From: Heracleum sosnowskyi
Taxonomy: Eukaryota; Streptophyta; Magnoliopsida; Apiales; Apiaceae
NCBI GenBank assembly: GCA_030848705.1
Contig: JAUIZM010000129.1
Span: 1 to 64,000 of the forward strand
DNA length: 64,000 nt
Direction of reading: 5' to 3'
Positions 39,537 through 53,150 of this stretch are shown here, piece by piece. Under the pieces are notes generated by a model, which worked only from the letters and a program-made list of their open reading frames with translations, searched no databases and was not told the origin of the DNA. A program made the translations under genes and the position numbers. The number at the start of each line of letters is the position of its first letter. Within the stretch, counting starts at the first letter, position 1.

Positions 39537-42500
39537 CGTAATCGGGCGTCCCCTGGTATCTGCACCAATTCAGGCCCGGACATCTCCGAATGAAGTTTTC
39601 TGCAATTCTATAAACACATAGGGTCAAACTACGAGAAAATATCCACAAAACGACCTGGTTCAATTTTTCCCCATTTTCTTTGTATAGCTCTCTTTAGAGG
39701 TAAACGTAACCGGGCGTCCCCTGGTATCTGCTCCAATTCTGGCAAGGACAGCTCCAAATGAAGTTTTCTGCAATTCTATAAATCCATAGGGTCAAACTAC
39801 GAGAAAATATCAACAAAACGGTCAGCTTCTATTTTTCACCATTTTCCTTTTATAGCTCCCTTTAGAGGTATACGTAATCGGGCGTCCCCTGGTATCTGCA
39901 CCAATTCAGGCCCGAACATCTCCGAATGAAGTTTTCTGCAATTCTATAAACCCATAGGGTCAAAATACGAGAAAATATCCACAAAACGACATGGTTCAAT
40001 TTTTCCCCATTTTGTTTGTATAGCTCTCTTTAGAGGTAAACGTAACCGGACGTCCCCTGGTATCTGCTCCAATTCTGGCCAGGACAGCTCCAAATGAAGT
40101 TTTCTGCAATTCTATAAATCCATAGGGTCAAACTACGAGAAAATATCAACAAAACGGTCAGCTTCTATTTTTCACCATTTTCCTTGTATAGCTCTCTTTG
40201 GAGGTATACGTAATCGGGCGTCCCCTGGTATCTGCACCAATTCAGGCCCGGACATCTCCGAATGAAGTTTTCTGCAATTCTATAAACCCATAGGGTCAAA
40301 CTACGAGAAAATATCCACAAAACGACCTGGTTCAATTTTTCCCCATTTTGTTTCTATAGCTCTCTTTAGAGGTAAACGTAACCGGGCGTTCCCTGGTATC
40401 TGCTCCAATTCTGGCCAGGACAGCTCCAAATGAACTTTTCTGCAATTCTATAAATCCATAGGGTCAAACTACGAGAAAATATCAACAAAACGGTCAGCTT
40501 CTATTTTTCACCATTTTCCTTGTATAGCTCCCTTTGGAGGTATACGTAATCGGGCGTCCCCTGGTATCTGCACCAATTCAGGCCCGGACATCTCCGAATG
40601 AAGTTTTCTGCAATTCTATAAACACATAGGGTCAAACTACGAGAAAATATCCACAAAACGACCTGGTTCAATTTTTCCCCATTTTGTTTCTATAGCTCTC
40701 TTTAGAGGTAAACGTAACCGGGCGTCCCCTGGTATCTGCTCCAATTCTGGCCAGGACAGCTCCAAATGAAGTTTTCTGCAATTCTATAAATCCATAGGGT
40801 CAAACTACGAGAAAATATCAACAAAACGGTCAGCTTCTATTTTTCACCATTTTCCTTTTATAGCTCCCTTTAGAGGTATACGTAATCGGGCGTCCCCTGG
40901 TATCTGCACCAATTCAGGCCCGGACATCTCCGAATGAAGTTTTCTGCAATTCTATAAACCCATAGGGTCAAACTACGAGAAAATATCCACAAAATGACCT
41001 GGTTCAATTTTTCCCCATTTTCTTTGTATAGCTCTCTTTAGAGGTAAACGTAACCGGGCGTCCCCTGGTATCTGCTCCAATTCTGGCCAGGACAGCTCCA
41101 AATGAAGTTTTCTGCAATTCTATAAATCCATAGGGTCAAACTACGAGAAAATATCAACAAAACGGTCAGCTTCTATTTTTCACCATTTTCCTTGTATAGC
41201 TCCCTTTGGAGGTATACGTAATCGGGCGTCCCCTGGTATCTGCACCAATTCAGGCCCGGACATCTCCGAATGAAGTTTTCTGCAATTCTATAAACACATA
41301 GGGTCAAATTACGAGAAAATATCCACAAAACGACCTGGTTCAATTTTTCCCCATTTTCTTTGTATAGCTCTCTTCTTTAGAGGTAAACGTAATCGGGCGT
41401 CCCCTGGTATCTGCTCCAATTCTGGCAAGGACAGCTCCAAATGAAGTTTTCTGCAATTCTATAAATCCATAGGGTCAAACTACGAGAAAATATCAACAAA
41501 ACGGTCAGCTTCTATTTTTCACCATTTTCCTTTTATAGCTCCCTTTAGAGGTATACGTAATCGGGCGTCCCCTGGTATCTGCAACAATTCAGGCCCGGAC
41601 ATCTCCGAATGAAGTTTTCTGCAATTCTATAAACCCATAGGGTCAAACTACGAGAAAATATCCACAAAACGACCTGGTTCAATTTTTCCCCATTTTCTTT
41701 CTATAGCTCTCTTTAGAGGTAAACGTAACCGGGCGTCCCCTGGTATCTGCTCCAATTCTGGCCAGGACAGCTCCAAATGAAGTTTTCTGCAATTCTATAA
41801 ATCCATAGGGTCAAACTACGAGAAAATATCAACAAAACGGTCAGCTTCTATTCTTCACCATTTTCCTTCTATAGCTCTCTTTGGAGGTATACTTAATCGG
41901 GCGTCCCCTGGTATCTGCACCAATTCAGGCCCGGACATCTCCGAATGAAGTTTTCTGCAATTCTATAAACCCATAGGGTCAAACTACGAGAAAATATCCA
42001 CAAAACGACCTGGTTCAATTTTTCCCCATTTTGTTTGTATAGCTCTCTTTAGAGGTAAACGTAACCGGGCGTCCCCTGGTATCTGCTCCAATTCTGGCCA
42101 GGACAGCTCCAAATGAAGTTTTCTGCAATTCTATAAATCCATAGGGTCAAACTACGAGAAAATATCAACAAAACGGTCAGCTTCTATTTTTCACCATTTT
42201 CCTTGTATAGCTCCCTTTGGAGGTATACGTAATCGGGCGTCCCCTGGTATCTGCACCAATTCAGGCCCGGACATCTCCGAATGAAGTTTTCTGCAATTCT
42301 ATAAACACATAGGGTCAAACTACGAGAAAATATCCACAAAACGACCTGGTTCAATTTTTCCCCATTTTCTTTGTATAGCTCTCTTTAGAGGTAAACGTAA
42401 CCGGGCGTCCCCTGGTATCTGCTCCAATTCTGGCCAGGACAGCTCCAAATGAAGTTTTCTGCAATTCTATAAATCCATAGGGTCAAACTACGAGAAAATA

Positions 42501-42899
42501 TCAACAAAATGGTCAGCTTCTATTTTTCACCATTTTCCTTTTATAGCTCCCTTTAGAGGTATACGTAATCGGGTGTCCCCTGGTATCTGCACCAATTCAG
42601 GCCCGGACATCTCCGAATGAAGTTTTCTGCAATTCTATAAACCCATAGGGTCAAACTACGAGAAAATATCCACAAAACGACCTGGTTCAATTTTTCCCCA
42701 TTTTCTTTGTATAGCTCTCTTTAGAGGTAAACGTAACCGGGCGTCCCCTGGTATCTGCTCCAATTCTGGCCAGGACAGCTCCAAATGAAGTTTTCTGCAA
42801 TTCTATAAATCCATAGGGTCAAACTACGAGAAAATATCAACAAAACGGTCAGCTTCTATTTTTCACCATTTTCCTTTTATAGCTCCCTTTGGAGGTATA
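39537..42899. repeat. 20-mer tandem duplication, copy 1 (3363 bp)
   Basis: Twenty monomers plus a 3-bp insertion are repeated directly at 42900-46262. Shared rare markers are B cccgaacatc with caaaatacg and acatgg (39873), A ccggacg (40041), A gcgttccc with atgaacttttc (40377), B with caaattacg and the 3-bp insertion tcttcttta near 41371, an A starting cgtaatcggg (B-like T at position 6), B ctgcaacaatt, A ttcttcacc/ccttctatag followed by acttaat, and A aaatggtc followed by B tcgggtg. The only clear difference is the last A (ccttttatag here, ccttgtatag at 46.2 kb). Confidence 0.93.
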
Positions 42900-45800
42900 C
42901 GTAATCGGGCGTCCCCTGGTATCTGCACCAATTCAGGCCCGGACATCTCCGAATGAAGTTTTCTGCAATTCTATAAACACATAGGGTCAAACTACGAGAA
43001 AATATCCACAAAACGACCTGGTTCAATTTTTCCCCATTTTCTTTGTATAGCTCTCTTTAGAGGTAAACGTAACCGGGCGTCCCCTGGTATCTGCTCCAAT
43101 TCTGGCAAGGACAGCTCCAAATGAAGTTTTCTGCAATTCTATAAATCCATAGGGTCAAACTACGAGAAAATATCAACAAAACGGTCAGCTTCTATTTTTC
43201 ACCATTTTCCTTTTATAGCTCCCTTTAGAGGTATACGTAATCGGGCGTCCCCTGGTATCTGCACCAATTCAGGCCCGAACATCTCCGAATGAAGTTTTCT
43301 GCAATTCTATAAACCCATAGGGTCAAAATACGAGAAAATATCCACAAAACGACATGGTTCAATTTTTCCCCATTTTGTTTGTATAGCTCTCTTTAGAGGT
43401 AAACGTAACCGGACGTCCCCTGGTATCTGCTCCAATTCTGGCCAGGACAGCTCCAAATGAAGTTTTCTGCAATTCTATAAATCCATAGGGTCAAACTACG
43501 AGAAAATATCAACAAAACGGTCAGCTTCTATTTTTCACCATTTTCCTTGTATAGCTCTCTTTGGAGGTATACGTAATCGGGCGTCCCCTGGTATCTGCAC
43601 CAATTCAGGCCCGGACATCTCCGAATGAAGTTTTCTGCAATTCTATAAACCCATAGGGTCAAACTACGAGAAAATATCCACAAAACGACCTGGTTCAATT
43701 TTTCCCCATTTTGTTTCTATAGCTCTCTTTAGAGGTAAACGTAACCGGGCGTTCCCTGGTATCTGCTCCAATTCTGGCCAGGACAGCTCCAAATGAACTT
43801 TTCTGCAATTCTATAAATCCATAGGGTCAAACTACGAGAAAATATCAACAAAACGGTCAGCTTCTATTTTTCACCATTTTCCTTGTATAGCTCCCTTTGG
43901 AGGTATACGTAATCGGGCGTCCCCTGGTATCTGCACCAATTCAGGCCCGGACATCTCCGAATGAAGTTTTCTGCAATTCTATAAACACATAGGGTCAAAC
44001 TACGAGAAAATATCCACAAAACGACCTGGTTCAATTTTTCCCCATTTTGTTTCTATAGCTCTCTTTAGAGGTAAACGTAACCGGGCGTCCCCTGGTATCT
44101 GCTCCAATTCTGGCCAGGACAGCTCCAAATGAAGTTTTCTGCAATTCTATAAATCCATAGGGTCAAACTACGAGAAAATATCAACAAAACGGTCAGCTTC
44201 TATTTTTCACCATTTTCCTTTTATAGCTCCCTTTAGAGGTATACGTAATCGGGCGTCCCCTGGTATCTGCACCAATTCAGGCCCGGACATCTCCGAATGA
44301 AGTTTTCTGCAATTCTATAAACCCATAGGGTCAAACTACGAGAAAATATCCACAAAATGACCTGGTTCAATTTTTCCCCATTTTCTTTGTATAGCTCTCT
44401 TTAGAGGTAAACGTAACCGGGCGTCCCCTGGTATCTGCTCCAATTCTGGCCAGGACAGCTCCAAATGAAGTTTTCTGCAATTCTATAAATCCATAGGGTC
44501 AAACTACGAGAAAATATCAACAAAACGGTCAGCTTCTATTTTTCACCATTTTCCTTGTATAGCTCCCTTTGGAGGTATACGTAATCGGGCGTCCCCTGGT
44601 ATCTGCACCAATTCAGGCCCGGACATCTCCGAATGAAGTTTTCTGCAATTCTATAAACACATAGGGTCAAATTACGAGAAAATATCCACAAAACGACCTG
44701 GTTCAATTTTTCCCCATTTTCTTTGTATAGCTCTCTTCTTTAGAGGTAAACGTAATCGGGCGTCCCCTGGTATCTGCTCCAATTCTGGCAAGGACAGCTC
44801 CAAATGAAGTTTTCTGCAATTCTATAAATCCATAGGGTCAAACTACGAGAAAATATCAACAAAACGGTCAGCTTCTATTTTTCACCATTTTCCTTTTATA
44901 GCTCCCTTTAGAGGTATACGTAATCGGGCGTCCCCTGGTATCTGCAACAATTCAGGCCCGGACATCTCCGAATGAAGTTTTCTGCAATTCTATAAACCCA
45001 TAGGGTCAAACTACGAGAAAATATCCACAAAACGACCTGGTTCAATTTTTCCCCATTTTCTTTCTATAGCTCTCTTTAGAGGTAAACGTAACCGGGCGTC
45101 CCCTGGTATCTGCTCCAATTCTGGCCAGGACAGCTCCAAATGAAGTTTTCTGCAATTCTATAAATCCATAGGGTCAAACTACGAGAAAATATCAACAAAA
45201 CGGTCAGCTTCTATTCTTCACCATTTTCCTTCTATAGCTCTCTTTGGAGGTATACTTAATCGGGCGTCCCCTGGTATCTGCACCAATTCAGGCCCGGACA
45301 TCTCCGAATGAAGTTTTCTGCAATTCTATAAACCCATAGGGTCAAACTACGAGAAAATATCCACAAAACGACCTGGTTCAATTTTTCCCCATTTTGTTTG
45401 TATAGCTCTCTTTAGAGGTAAACGTAACCGGGCGTCCCCTGGTATCTGCTCCAATTCTGGCCAGGACAGCTCCAAATGAAGTTTTCTGCAATTCTATAAA
45501 TCCATAGGGTCAAACTACGAGAAAATATCAACAAAACGGTCAGCTTCTATTTTTCACCATTTTCCTTGTATAGCTCCCTTTGGAGGTATACGTAATCGGG
45601 CGTCCCCTGGTATCTGCACCAATTCAGGCCCGGACATCTCCGAATGAAGTTTTCTGCAATTCTATAAACACATAGGGTCAAACTACGAGAAAATATCCAC
45701 AAAACGACCTGGTTCAATTTTTCCCCATTTTCTTTGTATAGCTCTCTTTAGAGGTAAACGTAACCGGGCGTCCCCTGGTATCTGCTCCAATTCTGGCCAG

Positions 45801-46262
45801 GACAGCTCCAAATGAAGTTTTCTGCAATTCTATAAATCCATAGGGTCAAACTACGAGAAAATATCAACAAAATGGTCAGCTTCTATTTTTCACCATTTTC
45901 CTTTTATAGCTCCCTTTAGAGGTATACGTAATCGGGTGTCCCCTGGTATCTGCACCAATTCAGGCCCGGACATCTCCGAATGAAGTTTTCTGCAATTCTA
46001 TAAACCCATAGGGTCAAACTACGAGAAAATATCCACAAAACGACCTGGTTCAATTTTTCCCCATTTTCTTTGTATAGCTCTCTTTAGAGGTAAACGTAAC
46101 CGGGCGTCCCCTGGTATCTGCTCCAATTCTGGCCAGGACAGCTCCAAATGAAGTTTTCTGCAATTCTATAAATCCATAGGGTCAAACTACGAGAAAATAT
46201 CAACAAAACGGTCAGCTTCTATTTTTCACCATTTTCCTTGTATAGCTCCCTTTGGAGGTATA
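42900..46262. repeat. 20-mer tandem duplication, copy 2 (3363 bp)
   Basis: This directly abuts copy 1 in phase and carries every rare marker listed there at +3363 bp, including the 3-bp insertion (near 44734), gcgttccc (43749) and cccgaacatc (43274). The in-phase junction has no chimera. The following B (46263) has ctgcaacaatt where copy 1 is followed by aaacaca, so the shared block ends. Confidence 0.93.
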
Positions 46263-48446
46263 CGTAATCGGGCGTCCCCTGGTATCTGCAACAATTCAGG
46301 CCCGGACATCTCCGAATGAAGTTTTCTGCAATTCTATAAACCCATAGGGTCAAACTACGAGAAAATATCCACAAAACGACCTGGTTCAATTTTTCCCCAT
46401 TTTGTTTCTATAGCTCTCTTTAGAGGTAAACGTAACCGGGCGTCCCCTGGTATCTGCTCCAATTCTGGCCAGGACAGCTCCAAATGAAGTTTTCTGCAAT
46501 TCTATAAATCCATAGGGTCAAACTACGAGAAAATATCAACAAAACGGTCAGCTTCTATTCTTCACCATTTTCCTTCTATAGCTCCCTTTAGAGGTATACG
46601 TAATCGGGCGTCCCCTGGTATCTGCACCAATTCAGGCCCGGACATCTCCGAATGAAGTTTTCTGCAATTCTATAAACCCATAGGGTCAAACTACGAGAAA
46701 ATATCCACAAAACGACCTGGTTCAATTTTTCCCCATTTTGTTTGTATAGCTCTCTTTAGAGGTAAACGTAACCGGGCGTCCCCTGGTATCTGCTCCAATT
46801 CTGGCAAGGACAGCTCCAAATGAAGTTTTCTGCAATTCTATAAATCCATAGGGTCAAACTACGAGAAAATATCAACAAAACGGTCAGCTTCTATTTGTCA
46901 CCATTTTCCTTGTATAGCTCCCTTTAGAGGTATACGTAATCGGGCGTCCCCTGGTATCTGCACCAATTCAGGCCCGGACATCTCCGAATGAAGTTTTCTG
47001 CAATTCTATAAACCCATAGGGTCAAACTACGAGAAAATATCCACAAAACGACCTGGTTCAATTTTTCCCCATTTTGTTTCTATAGCTCTCTTTAGAGGTA
47101 AACGTAACCGGGCGTCCCCTGGTATCTGCTCCAATTCTGGCCAGGACAGCTCCAAATGAAGTTTTCTGCAATTCTATAAATCCATAGGGTCAAACTACGA
47201 GAAAATATCAACAAAACGGTCAACTTCTATTTTTCACCATTTTCCTTGTATAGCTCCCTTTGGAGGTATACTTAATCGGGCGTCCCCTGGTATCTGCACC
47301 AATTCAGGCCCGGACATCTCCGAATGAAGTTTTCTGCAATTCTATAAACCCATAGGGTCAAACTACGAGAAAATATCCACAAAACGACCTGGTTCAATTT
47401 TTCCCCATTTTCTTTGTATAGCTCTCTTTAGAGGTAAACGTAACCGGGCGTCCCCTGGTATCTGCTCCAATTCTGGCCAGGACAGCTCCAAATGAAGTTT
47501 TCTGCAATTCTATAAATCCATAGGGTCAAACTACGAGAAAATATCAACAAAACGGTCAGCTTCTATTTTTCACCATTTTCCTTGTATAGCTCCCTTTGGA
47601 GGTATACGTAATCGGGCGTCCCCTGGTATCTGCACCAATTCAGGCCCGGACATCTCCGAATGAAGTTTTCTGCAATTCTATAAACACATAGGGTCAAACT
47701 ACGAGAAAATATCCACAAAACGACCTGGTTCAATTTTTCCCCATTTTCTTTGTATAGCTCTCTTTAGAGGTAAACGTAACCGGGCGTCCCCTGGTATCTG
47801 CTCCAATTCTGGCCAGGACAGCTCCAAATGAAGTTTTCTGCAATTCTATAAATCCATAGGGTCAAACTACGAGAAAATATCAACAAAACGGTCAGCTTCT
47901 ATTCTTCACCATTTTCCTTCTATAGCTCTCTTTGGAGGTATACTTAATCGGGCGTCCCCTGGTATCTGCACCAATTCAGGCCCGGACATCTCCGAATGAA
48001 GTTTTCTGCAATTCTATAAACCCATAGGGTCAAACTACGAGAAAATATCCACAAAACGACCTGGTTCAATTTTTCCCCATTTTCTTTGTATAGCTCTCTT
48101 TAGAGGTAAACGTAACCGGGCGTCCCCTGGTATCTGCTCCAATTCTGGCAAGGACAGCTCCAAATGAAGTTTTCTGCAATTCTATAAATCCATAGGGTCA
48201 AACTACGAGAAAATATCAACAAAACGGTCAGCTTCTATTTTTCACCATTTTCCTTGTATAGCTCTCTTTGGAGGTATACGTAATCGGGCGTCCCCTGGTA
48301 TCTGCACCAATTCAGGCCCGGACATCTCCGAATGAAGTTTTCTGCAATTCTATAAACCCATAGGGTCAAACTACGAGAAAATATCCACAAAACGACCTGG
48401 TTCAATTTTTCCCCATTTTGTTTGTATAGCTCTCTTTAGAGGTAAA
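46263..48446. repeat. Shuffled right-type dimers
   Basis: Markers from the 39.5-46.3 kb block appear in new combinations: B ctgcaacaatt with gtttctatag (46263), A ttcttcacc/ccttctatag with a ccctttag ending (46431), A caagg with a private tatttgtcacc (46767), A ggtcaacttc with acttaat following (47103), A ttcttcacc with tctctttgg (47775), A caagg with ccttgtatag (48111). The mixture looks like recombination or gene conversion among neighbouring subtypes. Confidence 0.8.
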
Positions 48447-49454
48447 CGTAACCGGGCGTCCCCTGGTATCTGCTCCAATTCTGGCCAGGACAGCTCCAAA
48501 TGAAGTTTTCTGCAATTCTATAAATCCATAGGGTCAAACTACGAGAAAATATCAACAAAACGGTCAGCTTCTATTCTTCACCATTTTCCTTCTATAGCTC
48601 TCTTTGGAGGTATACTTAATCGGGCGTCCCCTGGTATCTGCACCAATTCAGGCCCGGACATCTCCGAATGAAGTTTTCTGCAATTCTATAAACCCATAGG
48701 GTCAAACTACGAGAAAATATCCACAAAACGACCTGGTTCAATTTTTCCCCATTTTCTTTGTATAGCTCTCTTTAGAGGTAAACGTAACCGGGCGTCCCCT
48801 GGTATCTGCTCCAATTCTGGCCAGGACAGCTCCAAATGAAGTTTTCTGCAATTCTATAAATCCATAGGGTCAAACTACGAGAAAATATCAACAAAACGGT
48901 CAGCTTCTATTTTTCACCATTTTCCTTGTATAGCTCCCTTTGGAGGTATACGTAATCGGGCGTCCCCTGGTATCTGCACCAATTCAGGCCCGGACATCTC
49001 CGAATGAAGTTTTCTGCAATTCTATAAACACATAGGGTCAAACTACGAGAAAATATCCACAAAACGACCTGGTTCAATTTTTCCCCATTTTCTTTGTATA
49101 GCTCTCTTTAGAGGTAAACGTAACCGGGCGTCCCCTGGTATCTGCTCCAATTCTGGCCAGGACAGCTCCAAATGAAGTTTTCTGCAATTCTATAAATCCA
49201 TAGGGTCAAACTACGAGAAAATATCAACAAAATGGTCAGCTTCTATTTTTCACCATTTTCCTTTTATAGCTCCCTTTAGAGGTATACGTAATCGGGTGTC
49301 CCCTGGTATCTGCACCAATTCAGGCCCGGACATCTCCGAATGAAGTTTTCTGCAATTCTATAAACCCATAGGGTCAAACTACGAGAAAATATCCACAAAA
49401 CGACCTGGTTCAATTTTTCCCCATTTTCTTTGTATAGCTCTCTTTAGAGGTAAA
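48447..49454. repeat. Third copy of a six-monomer block
   Basis: The order A ttcttcacc/ccttctatag, B, A ccctttgg, B aaacaca, A aaatggtc/ccttttatag, B tcgggtg occurs at 41724-42731, 45087-46094 and here (offsets 3363 and 3360 bp). The first B here has ctttg where the other two have gtttg. This extends the 20-mer spacing to a third, partial copy. Confidence 0.88.
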
Positions 49455-50126
49455 CGTAACCGGGCGTCCCCTGGTATCTGCTCCAATTCTGGCCAGGACA
49501 GCTCCAAATGAAGTTTTCTGCAATTCTATAAATCCATAGGGTCAAACTACGAGAAAATATCAACAAAACGGCCAGCTTCTATTTTTCACCATTTTCCTTG
49601 TATAGCTCTCTTTGGAGGTATACGTAATCGGGCGTCCCCTGGTATCTGCACCAATTCAGGCCCGGACATCTCCGAATGAAGTTTTCTGCAATTCTATAAA
49701 CCCATAGGGTCAAACTACGAGAAAATATCCACAAAACGACCTGGTTCAATTTTTCCCCATTTTGTTTGTATAGCTCTCTTTAGAGGTAAACGTAACCGGG
49801 CGTCCCCTGGTATCTGCTCCAATTCTGGCCAGGACAGCTCCAAATGAAGTTTTCTGCAATTCTATAAATCCATAGGGTCAAACTACGAGAAAATATCAAC
49901 AAAACGGCCAGCTTCTATTTTTCACCATTTTCCTTGTATAGCTCTCTTTGGAGGTATACGTAATCGGGCGTCCCCTGGTATCTGCACCAATTCAGGCCCG
50001 GACATCTCCGAATGAAGTTTTCTGCAATTCTATAAACCCATAGGGTCAAACTACGAGAAAATATCCACAAAACGACCTGGTTCAATTTTTCCCCATTTTG
50101 TTTGTATAGCTCTCTTTAGAGGTAAA
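49455..50126. repeat. Two left-type cggccag dimers
   Basis: Two consecutive plain dimers with A cggccag/tctctttgg and B gtttg look like those at 20665, 23353 or 27721, not like their right-type neighbours. The same pair recurs at 55502-56173, 59198-59869 and 62222-62893. They may be an ancestral-type remnant or a transfer from the left domain that was then carried along in the right HOR. Confidence 0.83.
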
Positions 50127-51806
50127 CGTAACCGGGCGTCCCCTGGTATCTGCTCCAATTCTGGCCAGGACAGCTCCAAATGAAGTTTTCTGCAATTCTA
50201 TAAATCCATAGGGTCAAACTACGAGAAAATATCAACAAAACGGTCAGCTTCTATTTTTCACCATTTTCCTTGTATAGCTCCCTTTGGAGGTATACGTAAT
50301 CGGGCGTCCCCTGGTATCTGCACCAATTCAGGCCCGGACATCTCCGAATGAAGATTTCTGCAATTCTATAAACACATAGGGTCAAACTACGAGAAAATAT
50401 CCACAAAACGACCTGGTTCAATTTTTCCCCATTTTCTTTGTATAGCTCTCTTTAGAGGTAAACGTAACCGGGCGTCCCCTGGTATCTGCTCCAATTCTGG
50501 CCAGGACAGCTCCAAATGAAGTTTTCTGCAATTCTATAAATCCATAGGGTCAAACTACGAGAAAATATCAACAAAACGGTCAGCTTCTATTTTTCACCAT
50601 TTTCCTTTTATAGCTCCCTTTCGAGGTATACGTAATCGGGTGTCCCCTGGTATCTGCACCAATTCAGGCCCGGACATCTCCGAATGAAGTTTTCTGCAAT
50701 TCTATAAACCCATAGGGTCAAACTACGAGAAAATATCCACAAAACGACCTGGTTCAATTTTTCCCCATTTTCTTTGTATAGCTCTCTTTAGAGGTAAACG
50801 TAACCGGGCGTCCCCTGGTATCTGCTCCAATTCTGGCCAGGACAGCTCAAAATGAAGTTTTCTGCAATTCTATAAATCCATAGGGTCAAACTACGAGAAA
50901 ATATCAACAAAACGGTCAGCTTCTATTTTTCACCATTTTCCTTTTATAGCTCCCTTTAGAGGTATACGTAATCGGGCGTCCCCTGGTATCTGCACCAATT
51001 CAGGCCCGGACATCTCCGAATGAAGTTTTCTGCAATTCTATAAACCCATAGGGTCAAACTACGAGAAAATATCCACAAAATGACATGGTTCAATTTTTCC
51101 CCATTTTGTTTGTATAGCTCTCTTTAGAGGTAAACGTAACCGGGCGTCCCCTGGTATCTGCTCCAATTCTGGCCAGGACAGCTCCAAATGAAGTTTTCTG
51201 CAATTCTATAAATCCATAGGGTCAAACTACGAGAAAATATCAACAAAACGGTCAGCTTCTATTTTTCACCATTTTCCTTGTATAGCTCTCTTTGGAGGTA
51301 TACGTAATCGGGCATCCCCTGGTATCTGCACCAATTCAGGCCCGGACATCTCCGAATGAAGTTTTCTGCAATTCTATAAACCCATAGGGTCAAACTACGA
51401 GAAAATATCCACAAAATGACATGGTTCAATTTTTCCCCATTTTGTTTGTATAGCTCTCTTTAGAGGTAAACGTAACCGGGCGTCCCCTGGTATCTGCTCC
51501 AATTCTGGCCAGGACAACTCCAAATGAAGTTTTCTGCAATTCTATAAATCCATAGGGTCAAACTACGAGAAAATATCAACAAAACGGTCACCTTCTATTT
51601 TTCACCATTTTCCTTGTATAGCTCCCTTTAGAGGTATACGTAATCGGGCGTCCCCTAGTATCTGCACCAATTCAGGCCCGGACATCTCCGAATGAAGTTT
51701 TCTGCAATTCTATAAACCCATAGAGTCAAACTACGAGAAAATATCCACAAAACGACCTGGTTCAATTTTTCCCCATTTTCTTTGTATAGCTCTCTTTAGA
51801 GGTAAA
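50127..51806. repeat. 22-mer offset repeat, copy 1 (offset 3695 bp)
   Basis: Ten monomers recur at 53822-55501. The order is A ccctttgg, B gaagatttc/aaacaca, A ccttttatag, B tcgggtg, A ccttttatag, B aaatgac, A tctctttgg, B gcatcccc, A acaactcc/ggtcacc, B ccctagtatc with atagagtc. Private here are ccctttcgagg (50621) and agctcaaaatg (50845). Confidence 0.88.
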
Positions 51807-52478
51807 CGTAACCGGGCGTCCCCTGGTATCTGCTCCAATTCTGGCCAGGACAGCTCCAAATGAAGTTTTCTGCAATTCTATAAATCCATAGGGTCAAACT
51901 ACGAGAAAATATCAACAAAACAGTCAGCTTCTATTTTTCACCATTTTCCTTGTATAGCTCTCTTTGGAGGTATACGTAATCGGGCGTCCCCTGGTATCTG
52001 CACCAATTCAGGCCCGGACATCTCCGAATGAAGTTTTCTGCAATTCTATAAACCCATAGGGTCAAACTACGAGAAAATATCCACAAAATGACCTGGTTCA
52101 ATTTTTCACCATTTTCTTTGTATAGCTCTCTTTAGAGGTAAACGTAACCGGGCGTCCCCTGGTATCTGCTCCTATTCTGGCCAGGACAGCTCCAAATGAA
52201 GTTTTCTGCAATTCTATAAATCCATAGGGTCAAACTACGAGAAAATATCAACAAAACGGTCAGCTTCTATTTTTCACCATTTTCCTTGTATAGCTCCCTT
52301 TAGAGGTATACGTAATCGGGCGTCCCCTGGTATCTGCACCAATTCAGGCCCGGACATCTCCGAATGAAGTTTTCTGCAATTCTATAAACCCATAGGGTCA
52401 AACTACGAGAAAATATCCACAAAATGACATGGTTCAATTTTTCCCCATTTTGTTTGTATAGCTCTCTTTAGAGGTAAA
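51807..52478. repeat. Intervening dimers with private changes
   Basis: A with cagtcag (51807), B with aaatgac and tttttcacc (51975), A with a private ctcctattctgg (52143) and ccctttag, B aaatgacatgg (52311). The aaatgac plus tttttcacc B reappears at 58022 and 61046 inside the 18-mer HOR. Confidence 0.8.
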
Positions 52479-53150
52479 CGTAACCGGGCGTCCCCTGGTA
52501 TCTGCTCCAATTCTGGCCAGGACAGCTCCAAATGAAGTTTTCTGCAATTCTATAAATCCATAGGGTCAAACTACGAGAAAATATCAACAAAACGGTCAGC
52601 TTCTATTTTTCACCATTTTCCTTGTATAGCTCCCTTTGGAGGTATACGTAATCGGGCGTCCCCTGGTATCTGCACCAATTCAGGCCCGGACATCTCCGAA
52701 TGAAGATTTCTGCAATTCTATAAACACATAGGGTCAAACTACGAGAAAATATCCACAAAACGACCTGGTTCAATTTTTCCCCATTTTCTTTGTATAGCTC
52801 TCTTTAGAGGTAAACGTAACCGGGCGTCCCCTGGTATCTGCTCCAATTCTGGCCAGGACAGCTCCAAATGAAGTTTTCTGCAATTCTATAAATCCATAGG
52901 GTCAAACTACGAGAAAATATCAACAAAACGGTCAGCTTCTATTTTTCACCATTTTCCTTTTATAGCTCCCTTTAGAGGTATACGTAATCGGGTGTCCCCT
53001 GGTATCTGCACCAATTCAGGCCCGGACATCTCCGAATGAAGTTTTCTGCAATTCTATAAACCCATAGGGTCAAACTACGAGAAAATATCCACAAAACGAC
53101 CTGGTTCAATTTTTCCCCATTTTCTTTGTATAGCTCTCTTTAGAGGTAAA
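52479..53150. repeat. Extra copy of a four-monomer block
   Basis: The order A ccctttgg, B gaagatttc/aaacaca, A ccttttatag/ccctttag, B tcgggtg is found here and at 50127-50798 and 53822-54493 (offsets 2352 and 1343 bp). Each is the start of a larger block or a partial copy of one, so this segment is a local amplification of that start. Confidence 0.85.
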
